Shown here one piece after another: positions 17,152 to 26,267 of a stretch of 64,000 nucleotides of DNA. Under the pieces are notes generated by a model. The model was not told the DNA's origin. It made no database searches and saw only the letters and a list, made by a program, of their open reading frames with translations. The stretch comes from Cupriavidus metallidurans CH34 (lineage in GTDB: Bacteria; Pseudomonadota; Gammaproteobacteria; Burkholderiales; Burkholderiaceae), in assembly GCF_000196015.1 (NCBI RefSeq), contig NC_007973.1:248001-312000 (forward strand), given 5' to 3'. The position numbers and the translations under genes are program-made. Position 1 is the first letter of the stretch. Each line of letters starts with the position of its first letter.

Positions 17152-17904
17152 TCAGTGGTCCCCGCCGCAGACCTCGCAGCCCGGCGTGCGCACGAGGCGC
17201 ATCGTGGTCCACTCCATCGACATGGCGTCGACCATCAGCAAGCGGCCCGCCAGCGTCTCTCCTACATCAGTCAGCAACTTCAGGGCCTCGGCGGCCTGTA
17301 CCGTGCCGATCATGCCGACCAGCGGCGCGAACACGCCCATCGTGGCGCAGGCGGCCTCAGGCGCCGGTTCGGATGGCGGGAACAGGCAGGCGTAGCACGG
17401 CGCATCGGGATTGCGCAGGTCGAATACGGTGACCTGGCCGTCGAAACGTAGCGCGGCGCCGGATACCAGCGGCTTGCGGTGACGCAGGCAGGCGCGATTC
17501 ACCGCGTGGCGTGTGGCGAAGTTGTCGCAGCAATCGAGCACTACATCAGCCTGCGCGACGAGACCATCCAGTTCGGCGTCGCCCACCCGCATCGGCACCA
17601 TGCGGATGTCGATGTCGGGGTTGATGCGCAGCATTCCCTCCCTGGCCGATTCGACCTTGGGGCGGCCCACGTTGGCGGTGGTGTGCAGGATCTGGCGCTG
17701 CAGGTTGGTCAGGTCAACGTCATCGTCGTCGACGATCGTGATCGTGCCCACGCCGGCCGAGGCCAGGTAGGGCAACGCCGCTGCACCTAGCCCGCCTGCG
17801 CCGATCACCAGCGCATGGCCGGCCAGCAGGCGCTCCTGGCCTTCGATGCCGAGCTCGTCAAGCAGGATATGGCGCGAGTAGCGCAGAAGCTGATCGTCGT
17901 TCAT
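17152..17904 (-). CDS. moeB: HesA/MoeB/ThiF-family sulfur-carrier adenylyltransferase
   Basis: 250 residues, the size of MoeB. The protein has the Rossmann ATP loop GAGGLG at 35-40, the DLTNLQRQILH signature, and two zinc pairs, CYAC at 170-173 and CEVC at 243-246. MoeB adenylates the C terminus of MoaD for molybdopterin synthesis; ThiF does the same for ThiS in thiamine synthesis, and the two cannot be separated with certainty here. It has no rhodanese domain. It lies last in a minus-strand run gpmA-ctp-moeB, with a hairpin terminator in the 120 bp after ctp. Confidence 0.88.
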   Translation of the reverse strand: MNDDQLLRYSRHILLDELGIEGQERLLAGHALVIGAGGLGAAALPYLASAGVGTITIVDDDDVDLTNLQRQILHTTANVGRPKVESAREGMLRINPDIDIRMVPMRVGDAELDGLVAQADVVLDCCDNFATRHAVNRACLRHRKPLVSGAALRFDGQVTVFDLRNPDAPCYACLFPPSEPAPEAACATMGVFAPLVGMIGTVQAAEALKLLTDVGETLAGRLLMVDAMSMEWTTMRLVRTPGCEVCGGDH

Positions 17905-17930
17905 GGTCCACGTGGAATCAGGAGATCAAA

Positions 17931-17964
17931 CAAAAACGGCCCGCCGGTGCAATACCGCGGGCCG
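17931..17964 (-). terminator. Intrinsic terminator downstream of ctp
   Basis: Stem CGGCCCGC/GCGGGCCG with a 12-base loop, followed on the minus strand by five T. It sits between the end of ctp and the start of moeB, so moeB may depend on read-through or on its own promoter. Confidence 0.7.
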
Positions 17965-18027
17965 CAGGGCTGAAGGCGGGAAGCGCCACGCGCCAGTGTC
18001 GCGCGGCGGGCTTCTCGCGTCCTGCCG

Positions 18028-19635
18028 TTACTTCTTGCCGGTCGGCGTACCCAGCGGTTCGCCGATCGGGGCACTCGCGGGCGGCGGGCTGGAAGGCTTG
18101 GCCGGGGCCGCCGGCTTGGCTGCCGGTTTGGCGGGCGCCTTGCTGGCCGGCTTCGGGTTGTCGGAGCTGTCCGGCTTGCCAGCCGTGCCGGTGGCTTCCA
18201 GGCGCGACTTCGAACGTTGCACCGGCTTGCCGTCGAGCTGTGCGATGGCCTGCTGCAGCATGAAGTCGTCAGCAGAACCGAATTCCACCGGCTTCTTCTT
18301 GCGTTCCTTCTCGCGCTCTTCCGGCGTCTTCTTGGCGTTCTCTTCTTCCAGGCGGCGCAGTTCTTCCACGCGGCGCTGCTCGCGTTCGGCCATTTCCGGC
18401 TCTTCCGACTCCTGCTTGTTGTGCAGGTGGCGTTCGGTGTCGATTTCACGCGTGATCAGCGCGTCGTCCGGATCGCCATCGGGGTTCTGGTCGACCGGGA
18501 TATCCGGGCGGATGCCCTTGGCCTGGATCGACTTGCCCGACGGCGTGTAGTAGTACGCGATCGTCAGCTTGATGCCGGTGTCGTTGGTCAGCGGGCGAAC
18601 GGTCTGGACCGAGCCCTTGCCGAACGTCGTCTTGCCCATGAGCGTCGCGCGCTTGTGGTCCTGCAGCGCGCCGGCCACGATTTCCGATGCTGACGCCGAG
18701 TAGGCGTTGGTCAGCACGACCATCGGCAGCTTCTTGAACTCTGCCGGCAGGTCCTTGAGCGGATCGTCCTCGAGCGACGACAGGCGGTAGTTGCTGAACG
18801 ACGCCTTGTAGACGCGCTTGGCATCCGGCACCTGGCCGTTGGTCGATACCACGACCGAATCCTCGGGCAGGAAGGCCGCGGCCACGCCTACCGCGCCTTG
18901 CAGCACGCCGCCACCGTTGTTGCGGAGGTCCAGCACGATACCGCGCAGGTTCGGATTCTTATCAGCCATCTCCTTGAGGCGACGGCCCAGATCGGTCACG
19001 GTACGTTCCTGGAAGCTTGTCAGGCGCACCCAGCCGATGGTGTTGTTGTCGAGCATCTTGGTCTTGACCGACTGCACGCGGATTTCCGCGCGCGTGATCG
19101 ACACCGGGAACGTGCGTTCCTCGCTCTTGCGGTAAATCGTCAGCGTGACCTTGGTCCCCGGCTCGCCGCGCATGCGCTTGACCGCTTGTTCCAGCGGCAG
19201 GCCGCGCACCGGCTTGTCGTCGATCCGCGTGATCAGGTCACCCGGCTGGATGCCTGCGCGGAACGCGGGCGTGTCCTCGATCGGGTTGATGACCTTGACC
19301 AGGCCCTCTTCCTGGGAAATCTCGATGCCCAGGCCGGCGAATCGTCCGCGCGTGCCTTCCTGCAGTTCCTTGAAATCCTTCTCGTCCAGGTAGGCCGAGT
19401 GCGGGTCGAGGCTGGCGACCATGCCCTTGATGGCTTCGGTCAGCAGCTTCTTGTCGTCGACCGGCTCCACGTACTCGCGCTTGATCTGCCCGAAGATATC
19501 GGCCATCAGCCGTAACTGGTCCAGCGGCAGCGGCCCGGTCGTATTCTGGGCGGTCGCCGAAATCTGCAGCGTGGCGAGCACGCCGGCAACGACGCCTATT
19601 GAGACGAGGCTAATGTTCTTGAGCGTCTTACGCAT
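18028..19635 (-). CDS. ctpA: Carboxy-terminal processing protease (S41 family, PDZ domain)
   Basis: 535 residues. An N-terminal signal anchor (MRKTLKNISLVSIGVVAGVL) is followed by a helical segment, a PDZ domain (RFAGLGIEISQEEGLVKVINP...GIQPGDLITRID) and the S41 catalytic core with NAYSASASEIVAGALQDH (nucleophile Ser) and MGKTTFGKGSVQT (catalytic Lys). The C terminus is a long charged Glu/Arg stretch and a Pro/Ala/Lys-rich tail. Ctp proteases trim or degrade periplasmic proteins, often with a TPR lipoprotein partner. The ATG at 19633-19635 was chosen over one 33 bp upstream because it opens the signal. It lies downstream of gpmA on the same strand. Confidence 0.92.
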   Translation of the reverse strand: MRKTLKNISLVSIGVVAGVLATLQISATAQNTTGPLPLDQLRLMADIFGQIKREYVEPVDDKKLLTEAIKGMVASLDPHSAYLDEKDFKELQEGTRGRFAGLGIEISQEEGLVKVINPIEDTPAFRAGIQPGDLITRIDDKPVRGLPLEQAVKRMRGEPGTKVTLTIYRKSEERTFPVSITRAEIRVQSVKTKMLDNNTIGWVRLTSFQERTVTDLGRRLKEMADKNPNLRGIVLDLRNNGGGVLQGAVGVAAAFLPEDSVVVSTNGQVPDAKRVYKASFSNYRLSSLEDDPLKDLPAEFKKLPMVVLTNAYSASASEIVAGALQDHKRATLMGKTTFGKGSVQTVRPLTNDTGIKLTIAYYYTPSGKSIQAKGIRPDIPVDQNPDGDPDDALITREIDTERHLHNKQESEEPEMAEREQRRVEELRRLEEENAKKTPEEREKERKKKPVEFGSADDFMLQQAIAQLDGKPVQRSKSRLEATGTAGKPDSSDNPKPASKAPAKPAAKPAAPAKPSSPPPASAPIGEPLGTPTGKK

Positions 19636-19832
19636 GAGGGCAGCCTGAACGTGTGAGGATTTGTGCAAGGGTCAGGTCCGTGCCGGGATGACCCGGGGGG
19701 CGGATTTGACCGACAGTATAAGAGGGTGCGGAGAAAAAGACCTGCGGGCCGCCATTCCATGGTGGTGGCGGCCACACAACGCGGCGCGCCTACCCGGGTG
19801 CGACCCGGGCCGGCGCATCCGCGCGCCGGCTG

Positions 19833-20579
19833 TCAGCGGGCCTTGCCCTGGCTGGCCACGGCGGCCAGGGACGCCGCGATGGCTTCCTGGTCGCCCAGGT
19901 AGTAGTGGCGCAGGGGGCGCAGGTCGGCATCCAGCTCGTAGACGAGCGGGGTGCCATTGGGGATATTGAGGCCGACGATATCGTCATCCGAAATCTGGTC
20001 CAGATACTTTACGAGGGCGCGAATGCTGTTGCCATGGGCGGCGATCACCACGCGCTTGCCGGATTTGATGTCGGGAGCAATGGATTCGTTCCACAGCGGC
20101 ATCACGCGGGCCACCGTGTCCTTCAGGCACTCGGTCAGCGGGATCTCCGCGCGCGGCACATTGGCGTAGCGCGGGTCGCCGAAAGAGGCACGTTCGTCGG
20201 TCGGCTCCAGCGCGGGCGGCGGCGTGTCGTAGCTGCGGCGCCACACCAGCACCTGCTCGTCGCCGTACTTCTTGGCCGTTTCCGCCTTGTTCAGGCCGGC
20301 CAGCGCGCCGTAGTGACGTTCGTTCAGGCGCCATTCATTGCGCACCGGAATCCACATCAGGTCCATTTCGTCTTGCACGTGCCAGAGCGTGCGGATGGCG
20401 CGCTTGAGCACGGAGGTGTAGGCCACGTCAAAGGCGAAGCCGGCTTCCTTGAGCAGCGTGCCGGCCTGTTTGGCCTGCGCGGCGCCCGTATCGGTCAGGT
20501 CGACGTCGACCCAGCCGGTGAAGCGGTTTTCGAGGTTCCACGTGGATTCGCCGTGGCGGATGAGAACGAGCTTGTACAT
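19833..20579 (-). CDS. gpmA: 2,3-bisphosphoglycerate-dependent phosphoglycerate mutase
   Basis: 248 residues, full length. The histidine phosphatase motif [10 protein letters not shown] (His9 is phosphorylated) opens the protein, and [28 protein letters not shown] and [13 protein letters not shown] (second catalytic His) follow. It interconverts 3- and 2-phosphoglycerate in glycolysis and gluconeogenesis. The open frame continues upstream for about 560 bp, but the ATG at 20577-20579 gives the exact family start. It is divergent from the rhodanese gene and heads the gpmA-ctp-moeB run. Confidence 0.96.
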   Translation of the reverse strand: MYKLVLIRHGESTWNLENRFTGWVDVDLTDTGAAQAKQAGTLLKEAGFAFDVAYTSVLKRAIRTLWHVQDEMDLMWIPVRNEWRLNERHYGALAGLNKAETAKKYGDEQVLVWRRSYDTPPPALEPTDERASFGDPRYANVPRAEIPLTECLKDTVARVMPLWNESIAPDIKSGKRVVIAAHGNSIRALVKYLDQISDDDIVGLNIPNGTPLVYELDADLRPLRHYYLGDQEAIAASLAAVASQGKAR

Positions 20580-20687
20580 GCTGCTTCCAGGGAGTAAATG
20601 ACCTGCAGTGCGCACGATCCGTCGCAAGGCCGGCGGCGGCCGGGAGGCGACGGACAAATATCGGCGTGGGCACGAAACCGCGTATTT

Positions 20688-20693
20688 TATAAT
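20688..20693 (+). promoter_or_regulatory. -10 element for the rhodanese gene
   Basis: A perfect TATAAT about 30 bp before the GTG start of the rhodanese gene, in the short divergent space after gpmA. No good -35 is seen 16-18 bp upstream, so the promoter may need an activator or an extended -10. Confidence 0.4.
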
Positions 20694-20723
20694 GCCGCCG
20701 ACCCAACCCAACGGAATGCCAAC

Positions 20724-21137
20724 GTGAATTTCTTCGCCGATTACAATAACCTGGCCCTGATCGCCATCGCCGTGGTCTCTGGCGGCCTGCTGGCCTGGCC
20801 GACGATCAAGAGCGGCACGGGCGGAAAACGCGTCAATGCGGCCGCCGCCACGCAGCTGATCAACAAGCGCAATGCGGTGGTGGTGGATATCCGCGACGCT
20901 GCCGAGTTCGCCAAGGGCCACATGCCGCAAGCGAAGAGCGCGCCACTCGACGACCTGCCCAACCGGGCGGGCGGTCTTGCAAAGGATAAGGCCATCCCCA
21001 TCATCGTGGTATGCCAGAACGGCCAGCGCTCGAGCAAGGCTCAGGCAGCCTTGAAGGAAGCCGGGTACAGTGAGGTCTATGCGCTCGAAGGCGGCATGGC
21101 CGCCTGGCAGCAGGCCGGACTTCCGGTCATCAAGTAA
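20724..21137 (+). CDS. Membrane-anchored rhodanese-like protein
   Basis: 137 residues starting at GTG 20724. One N-terminal membrane helix ([17 protein letters not shown]) is followed by a single rhodanese domain: [20 protein letters not shown] and the active loop [13 protein letters not shown] with the nucleophile Cys, then [20 protein letters not shown]. Single-domain rhodaneses move sulfane sulfur. Next to grxC and secB this gene is conserved in beta-proteobacteria (known context, similar to yibN-grxC-secB in enterobacteria). A hairpin terminator separates it from grxC. Confidence 0.9.
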   Translation: MNFFADYNNLALIAIAVVSGGLLAWPTIKSGTGGKRVNAAAATQLINKRNAVVVDIRDAAEFAKGHMPQAKSAPLDDLPNRAGGLAKDKAIPIIVVCQNGQRSSKAQAALKEAGYSEVYALEGGMAAWQQAGLPVIK

Positions 21138-21159
21138 GCCCATTTATCGAAGTATTCGC

Positions 21160-21197
21160 GGCGCGGACCGCCCCGGGCGGTCCGCGCCGTTGTTTTG
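21160..21197 (+). terminator. Perfect hairpin between rhodanese gene and grxC
   Basis: A 13-bp perfect stem GGCGCGGACCGCC/GGCGGTCCGCGCC with a CCG loop, followed by GTTGTTTTG. The T tract is interrupted, so it may attenuate rather than fully stop transcription into grxC, whose ATG is only about 28 bp further on. Confidence 0.6.
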
Positions 21198-21215
21198 AAT
21201 TCAAGGAGATTTCGC

Positions 21216-21473
21216 ATGGCCCGCGTCGTCATGTACAGCACGGTGGTGTGCCCCTACTGCCAGATGGCAGAGCGTCTGCTCAAGCAGCGGGGCGTCGAGG
21301 CGATCGAGAAAATCCTGATCGACCGCGAACCCGGCAAGCGCGAGGAAATGATGACTCGCACCGGCCGCCGGACCGTGCCGCAGATCTATATCGACGAGAC
21401 ACACGTGGGTGGATTCGACGACTTGTCCGCGCTGGACCGTCAGGGCGGCCTGGTGCCGCTGCTGGCGGCCTGA
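21216..21473 (+). CDS. grxC: Glutaredoxin 3
   Basis: 85 residues, typical GrxC. Active-site Cys12-Pro-Tyr-Cys15 in MARVVMYSTVVCPYC, then TVPQIYIDETHVGGFDDLSAL, which carries the cis-Pro and glutathione-binding GGFDDL motif. It reduces protein and ribonucleotide reductase disulfides using glutathione. An AAGGAG ribosome site lies before the ATG at 21216; an upstream in-frame ATG at 21195 has none. In related genomes secB follows at once; here a group II intron lies between them. Confidence 0.95.
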   Translation: MARVVMYSTVVCPYCQMAERLLKQRGVEAIEKILIDREPGKREEMMTRTGRRTVPQIYIDETHVGGFDDLSALDRQGGLVPLLAA

Positions 21474-21573
21474 GCCCCGGCCCCGGCGGTTTCCCAGCGA
21501 GATCAACGACCTATCCGATTGACGCCGGCCCCGGGTGAATTCGCCCACGGCGTCATGTACCATATGCGCTTTC

Positions 21574-22007
21574 GTGCGACACGCACTTTCGTGTCCGGCA
21601 GCTCTACGTTAAGAGCATCGACCTTTGTTGAGACAAGGGAAAGGCTTCGGCCAGAACCGTCCAATCTCAACCATTTCTTGCTTTGACAAGCCCAGCCGTA
21701 AGGTTGGAGCGAGTCCATGTGTTGTGGGAAGGCCAGACCATCGGCTGACTCGCAGCTTGCTATTTGCTGGATATATGTCCAGCCATTGCCCAAAGGCGGG
21801 GACGCTTGCCTTTGGGCAAGTTCTCTTTAAACGCCCTACTTCGGTAGGTGCGGGTGGGTTTGCGACTGTAGTTTTCGTTGCATCTCCGCTACATAGCATT
21901 CAAACCGGCCCGGTTGGGTCGGCGCTACGTTCTTTGGGACGGGTCTGCGCTCGAAAGAGACCGCCGCCGTCAAGCGCCTGCCACTATGGAGGCACTGAAG
22001 TAATGAA
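21574..22007 (+). other. Structured non-coding block at the 5' side of the intron
   Basis: About 430 bases, clearly poorer in GC than the host, full of exact hairpins: GACACG/CGTGTC (21578-21595), GCTCT/AGAGC with loop ACGTTA (21601-21616), CCTTTGT/ACAAGGG (21622-21639), a 12-bp perfect TTGCCCAAAGGC stem (21786-21819), and CCTAC-TTCG-GTAGG with a UUCG tetraloop (21835-21848). I see no believable protein in either strand. It is either an enlarged domain I of the intron or a separate RNA or mobile piece next to it. Confidence 0.5.
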
Positions 22008-22721
22008 GTGAGGTTTCCCGGAGCGTATAGCTCTGCGCGTTATGGTTCGGTCGAATACACCCGCGAGGGTGCCTCGATAGAGAACCTGTCATGCGACTGA
22101 CAGTAGCCTAGGGAGACATGCGTCACTGGCAACGGTGGGGTGTGAAGCTTTCCTGACAACGTAGCCCCCGCAAGGGTGCGTCATTATCGTGAGATAAGGA
22201 CGCAGAGACTCCGAGCAGCAATGGGGTCAAGGAGCCAGGCTGGCTGGTATGGGTAATGTAAGTGAACTGCTGATAAACGCCGTGAATATGACGGTGCCTA
22301 AGCTGCTGCGTGGCACTAACCAAAAGGTACGTGGTCGGTTATTCCGCTGGAAGCTCGGAATACGTCGCTGTAAGACCACCGGCGAAGAGGCAGGCCCTAA
22401 CCCGGTCTTGTAACGCGCAGGGAACGTGGTAAGCCCGTATGGCTGCCGGGGCGCTGTATGGCTCTGGCAAGCGAACCGCAAGGAACGCTGTTGGCTGTGC
22501 GGGTATGGGAGGTTGGAGAAAGCGAACGTCGGGCTGTAATGGTCCGGATAGGGGTTGAAACATCATCCCACGCGAAAGCGGGCAGACTTCCAACTGGTCT
22601 TTCGTCGCAAGACGGCTGACTGAACTCGCTTGTTTAATTTTCTTCCCTTGGGGGGTGACATACCCCGCAAGGGGCATGTTGTCTCTGCTAGTTGGGGAAG
22701 TCCTCAAGATAGGAGAGCAGC

Positions 22722-24437
22722 ATGGAAGCATTGATCCGCGAGGATGAATCTGCGCCCTCCGGCATTCCGCAGCGATGGGGCGACATCAATTGGCGCCGCG
22801 TCGAACAGAATGTTCGAGCAATGCAGATTCGAATTGCGAAGGCGACACAGGAACGGGACTGGCGCAGGGTGAAAGCTCTGCAGCGGTCTCTGACCCGCTC
22901 GTTTTCCGCCAAGGCATCGGCGGTGCGACGAGTGACGGAGAACCAAGGTAAACGGACGGCAGGTGTCGACCGCGAACTCTGGGACTCGCCTGAAGTTCGA
23001 TGGGTAGCCATTGGACGGTTGAGACGCCGGGGGTATCGGCCCATGCCATTACGGAGGGTCTTCATCCCCAAAGCCAACGGAAAGGAACGCCCTCTGGGTA
23101 TCCCGACCATGTTGGACCGGGCCATGCAGGCGCTATATCTGCTGGCGCTGGAACCGGTGTCCGAGGGGACGAGCGATCCGAACTCTTATGGGTTCAGGTC
23201 CAATCGTTCTACTGCGGATGCTATGTCCCAGCTATTCGTCAACTTATCCAGAAAGGTCTCGGCCTCATGGATATTGGAGGCGGACATCCGCGGGTGTTTT
23301 GACCATATCAGTCACGACTGGCTGGAGCGCAATGTCCCTATGGACAAAGCGATCCTTCGGAAGTGGTTGAAAGCTGGCGTGGTATTTCAGGGCCAGTTTC
23401 AGGCGACCGAAGCCGGTACGCCACAGGGGGGCATCATCTCCCCGACCTTAGCCAATGTGGCGCTGAACGGACTGGAACAACAGCTAGCTCGGTTTCTCGA
23501 AACCACGCTGGGTGTCAACCAGACCCGGAAGCTCAAAGTAAATGTTGTGCGCTATGCGGACGATTTCGTGATCACCGGCAGCACGCCGGAAGTTTTGGAA
23601 CACGAGGTGAAGCCGTGGGTGGAACAGTTCCTCGCAATTCGAGGGTTGTCCCTGTCCACGGAGAAAACGCGGATCGTGAGCATTGACGAGGGTTTTGACT
23701 TCCTTGGGTGGAATTTCCGGAAGTATTCCGGAACGCTGCTCATTAAGCCAAGCAGGAAAAACGCGCAGGCGTTCTATCGCAAGGTTAAGGAGGTTATCAG
23801 TGCTAACAAGACGGTAAAGCAGGAGGTCATCATTCGCCTGCTGAACCCGATGCTGAGAGGCTGGGCGCAGTATCACAGCCCGGTAGTGGCAAAAGAAGCG
23901 TTCAGCAAGATGCAGAGCCGAGTTTTCCGGGCGCTGCTTTGGTGGACAAAACGGCGACACAGAGGGAAGAACGCCGAATGGGTGCGGAAGAAATACTTCG
24001 CTTCGTTTGGTGATCGAAACTGGGTGTTCGGGACTGAGTTTGTGGAAGACGATGGGGAACGGCGCTGGCAGGAGTTGTATTCGCTTGCTAGCACGCCCAT
24101 CAGACGGCACAAGAAGATTCGGGGGGACTTCAATCCTTTCGATCCAGCGCAAGAGATGTATGGCGAAAATCTACGCCGGGACCGCATGCTGGAAAGCATG
24201 TCTCACCGGAAACAGTGGATCAGGCTATATGTCGATCAGCGGGGCTTATGCGCGGTGTGTCAGTGCAAGATAACCAAAGAGACCGGGTGGGATGACCATC
24301 ACATCGTCTACAGAACCCACGGAGGTTCAGACGCTCTAGGAAATCGCGTATTGCTGCATCCCAACTGCCACGTCCAAGTACACCATCATGGTCGAACCGT
24401 TGTGAAACCGGTGCTGGAGATGTCCAGCATTTTGTAA
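22722..24437 (+). CDS. ltrA: Group II intron reverse transcriptase/maturase (LtrA-like)
   Basis: 571 residues, intact. The protein has reverse transcriptase blocks ([20 protein letters not shown], then [14 protein letters not shown], then [16 protein letters not shown], then [17 protein letters not shown]) and the catalytic RYADD at 277-281, followed by the maturase X domain ([13 protein letters not shown]) and a C-terminal HNH endonuclease with [14 protein letters not shown] and [10 protein letters not shown]. It helps splice the host intron RNA and drives retrohoming by nicking DNA and copying the intron. Encoded in domain IV, with an AGGAG site before the ATG. No frameshift or stop is seen, so the element may be active. 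Confidence 0.96.
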   Translation: MEALIREDESAPSGIPQRWGDINWRRVEQNVRAMQIRIAKATQERDWRRVKALQRSLTRSFSAKASAVRRVTENQGKRTAGVDRELWDSPEVRWVAIGRLRRRGYRPMPLRRVFIPKANGKERPLGIPTMLDRAMQALYLLALEPVSEGTSDPNSYGFRSNRSTADAMSQLFVNLSRKVSASWILEADIRGCFDHISHDWLERNVPMDKAILRKWLKAGVVFQGQFQATEAGTPQGGIISPTLANVALNGLEQQLARFLETTLGVNQTRKLKVNVVRYADDFVITGSTPEVLEHEVKPWVEQFLAIRGLSLSTEKTRIVSIDEGFDFLGWNFRKYSGTLLIKPSRKNAQAFYRKVKEVISANKTVKQEVIIRLLNPMLRGWAQYHSPVVAKEAFSKMQSRVFRALLWWTKRRHRGKNAEWVRKKYFASFGDRNWVFGTEFVEDDGERRWQELYSLASTPIRRHKKIRGDFNPFDPAQEMYGENLRRDRMLESMSHRKQWIRLYVDQRGLCAVCQCKITKETGWDDHHIVYRTHGGSDALGNRVLLHPNCHVQVHHHGRTVVKPVLEMSSIL

Positions 24438-24443
24438 GGGCTT

Positions 24444-24477
24444 GAGCCGTATGCGGGGAAACTCGCACGTACGGTTC
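24444..24477 (+). ncRNA. Group II intron domain V catalytic hairpin
   Basis: 34 nt: GAGCCGTATGCG, then GGGAAACTC with its GAAA tetraloop, then GCACGTACGGTTC. It has the AGC catalytic triad, the two-base bulge and the pairing expected of domain V, and lies seven bases after the maturase stop. Domain VI follows at about 24480-24520. Confidence 0.93.
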
Positions 24478-24595
24478 TTAGGGGGGAGCAAACCAGCAAT
24501 GGTATGCTCCTACCCTCCCAACTGGCCGCCGGTGATCGACACCACCGGCGCCGCATGGCGCAGCGCGCCCAAACCGATCCATCCGGAAGCCTTTC

Positions 24596-25114
24596 ATGAG
24601 CGACCAGCAACAAGCCAACCAGCAGGACGACCAGCCCTTCTTCAACATTCAGCGCGTGTACCTGAAGGACATGTCGCTGGAGCAGCCGAATTCGCCGGGC
24701 ATCTTCCTCGAATCGGAAGCCCCCTCGGTGGAAGTCCAGGTCAACGTGGGCGCCTCGCAACTGCAGGAAGGCATCTTCGAAGTGGTCGTGACCGGTACCG
24801 TGACGACCAAGGTGCAAGACAAGGTGGCCTTCCTGGTGGAAGCGCACCAGGCCGGCATCTTCGACATCCGCAATGTGCCGGTGGAACAACTGGACCCGCT
24901 GCTGGGCATCGCCTGCCCGACCATCCTGTACCCGTACCTGCGCGGCAACATCGCCGACGTGATCACGCGTGCCGGCTTCCAGGCGATCCACCTGTCGGAA
25001 ATCAACTTCCAGGCGCTGTACGAGCAACGCCTGCAGGCCGCGATGGAAGAAGCGCAAGGCCAGGGCGGCGACTCGGGCATCGTGATGCCTGACGGCAGCC
25101 AGGCCCGCCACTGA
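24596..25114 (+). CDS. secB: Protein-export chaperone SecB
   Basis: 172 residues. SecB is a cytoplasmic tetramer that keeps precursors unfolded and hands them to SecA. Diagnostic stretches are [20 protein letters not shown], the [15 protein letters not shown] region, [20 protein letters not shown] and [15 protein letters not shown]. The start at 24596 fits the family, with the usual Gln/Asp-rich N terminus. The gene is separated from grxC by the group II intron, so its transcript from grxC must pass through and splice out the intron unless a promoter lies in the 73 bp left between. A terminator follows. Confidence 0.97.
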   Translation: MSDQQQANQQDDQPFFNIQRVYLKDMSLEQPNSPGIFLESEAPSVEVQVNVGASQLQEGIFEVVVTGTVTTKVQDKVAFLVEAHQAGIFDIRNVPVEQLDPLLGIACPTILYPYLRGNIADVITRAGFQAIHLSEINFQALYEQRLQAAMEEAQGQGGDSGIVMPDGSQARH

Positions 25115-25132
25115 TCGGCGACTGCCTGTCGG

Positions 25133-25167
25133 ACACCAGAACGGGGCTGCGGCCCCGTTTGGTGTTT
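25133..25167 (+). terminator. Intrinsic terminator after secB
   Basis: Nested stem ACACCA...AACGGGGC/GCCCCGTT...TGGTGT with a TGCG loop and a short T run (TTTCT) after it, 18 bp past the secB stop. Confidence 0.82.
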
Positions 25168-25232
25168 CTGCGAGGCGTCAACGTTCATACTGTCGCGACG
25201 ACAGCGCTTTTCGCTGACTTCACAGGCCTGCC

Positions 25233-26261
25233 ATGAAACTGACCATTCTCGGCGCCGGCGCATGGGGTACCGCGCTTGCAAGCCACGCGGCCACGGCCGC
25301 CGCCGATCATGACGTGGTGCTCTGGGGGCGCGATCCGGCTCAGCTTGCCGGCATCGCCGCAACTGGCGTCAACGCCACCTATCTGCCGGGCGTGAGCCTG
25401 TCGCCCCGGCTTGTCTGCGAGCCCGATTTCGATCGCGCCGTCGATCACGCCCTGACCGATCCGGAGGGGCTGCTGATCATCGGCACGCCGGTATCCGGCC
25501 TGCGCGAGATGACGCGCAGGTTGGCCGCGCGTCGCAAAGGGCCGCTGGCGATGCTCTGGCTCTGCAAGGGCTTCGAGGCCGAGACCCATGCGATGCCGCA
25601 CCAGATGGTGCACGATGAATTGAACGCGCTCGGCGTGGCGCCGGGCGAGATCGAATATGGCGTGCTGACGGGGCCGAGCTTTGCCAAGGAAGTGGCGCAG
25701 GGTCTGCCGTGCGCGCTGACCGTGGCCGGCACCGCGCACGTGCTGATCGATCGCGCGCAGGCGGCATTCCATCACCATGCCATGCGCATCTATGGCAGCG
25801 ACGACCTGATCGGCGTCGAAGTCGGTGGCGCGGTGAAGAACGTGCTGGCGATCGCCACCGGTGCCAGCGATGGCCTGGGGCTTGGGCTCAATGCGCGCGC
25901 GGCGCTGATCACGCGCGGGCTGGCCGAGATGACCCGCCTGGGCCTTGCGCTCGGCGGTCGCGTCGAGACCTTCATGGGTCTGGCCGGCATGGGTGACCTG
26001 ATCCTGACCGCCACCGGCGATTTGTCTCGTAACCGTAAGGTCGGCCAGCAACTGGCGGGCGGGAAGACGCTCGACCAGATCCTGGCAGACCTTGGCCATG
26101 TGGCCGAAGGCGTGCGTTGCGCGCAGGCCGTTGCCGCGCTGGCGGCGCGCGTCGGTGTGGAAATGCCGATCACGCGCGCGGTATGCGCGGTGCTGTTCGA
26201 AGGGTTGCCTGTTGCCGATGCGGTCTCGCAGTTGCTGCAGCGTGACGCGCGCGACGAGTAA
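25233..26261 (+). CDS. gpsA: Glycerol-3-phosphate dehydrogenase [NAD(P)+]
   Basis: 342 residues. The enzyme reduces dihydroxyacetone phosphate to sn-glycerol 3-phosphate for phospholipid synthesis. It begins with the dinucleotide loop [68 protein letters not shown] (catalytic Lys) and [20 protein letters not shown] complete the signature. It lies downstream of secB, as in many proteobacteria, beyond a terminator, and is followed after six bases by the Bug-type binding protein, so those two are probably co-transcribed. Confidence 0.96.
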   Translation: MKLTILGAGAWGTALASHAATAAADHDVVLWGRDPAQLAGIAATGVNATYLPGVSLSPRLVCEPDFDRAVDHALTDPEGLLIIGTPVSGLREMTRRLAARRKGPLAMLWLCKGFEAETHAMPHQMVHDELNALGVAPGEIEYGVLTGPSFAKEVAQGLPCALTVAGTAHVLIDRAQAAFHHHAMRIYGSDDLIGVEVGGAVKNVLAIATGASDGLGLGLNARAALITRGLAEMTRLGLALGGRVETFMGLAGMGDLILTATGDLSRNRKVGQQLAGGKTLDQILADLGHVAEGVRCAQAVAALAARVGVEMPITRAVCAVLFEGLPVADAVSQLLQRDARDE

Positions 26262-26267
26262 CACTTG

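Larger units (their letters stand above)
21574..24522 (+). mobile_element. Group II intron with LtrA-type maturase, between grxC and secB
   Basis: A retroelement on the coding strand of grxC and secB. The 3' end is certain: a 34-nt domain V at 24444-24477 is followed by a domain VI stem (GGGGGGAGCA pairing with TGCTCCTACCC, with an unpaired A) and an AAC end at about 24522. The 5' end is less certain. GTGCGAC at 21574 fits the GUGYG intron start and sits where host-like GC content stops, but it gives 2.95 kb; a start near GTGAG at 22008 would give the more typical 2.5 kb. The intron core around 22080-22720 is the conserved domain I-III scaffold of this intron type. Because it sits between genes and is self-splicing, no gene is broken. 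Confidence 0.85.

Noticed and set aside
21625..22011. 128-codon frame inside the block at the 5' side of the intron
   Set aside because: It starts at TTG, has no ribosome site, crosses several exact hairpins and resembles no protein I know; the region reads as RNA.
22518..22523. GAAAGC as a possible EBS1 pairing with the exon bases GCTTTC before the intron
   Set aside because: It lies about 940 nt from the proposed intron start and falls in a segment that looks like conserved intron scaffold, so the six-base match is probably chance.
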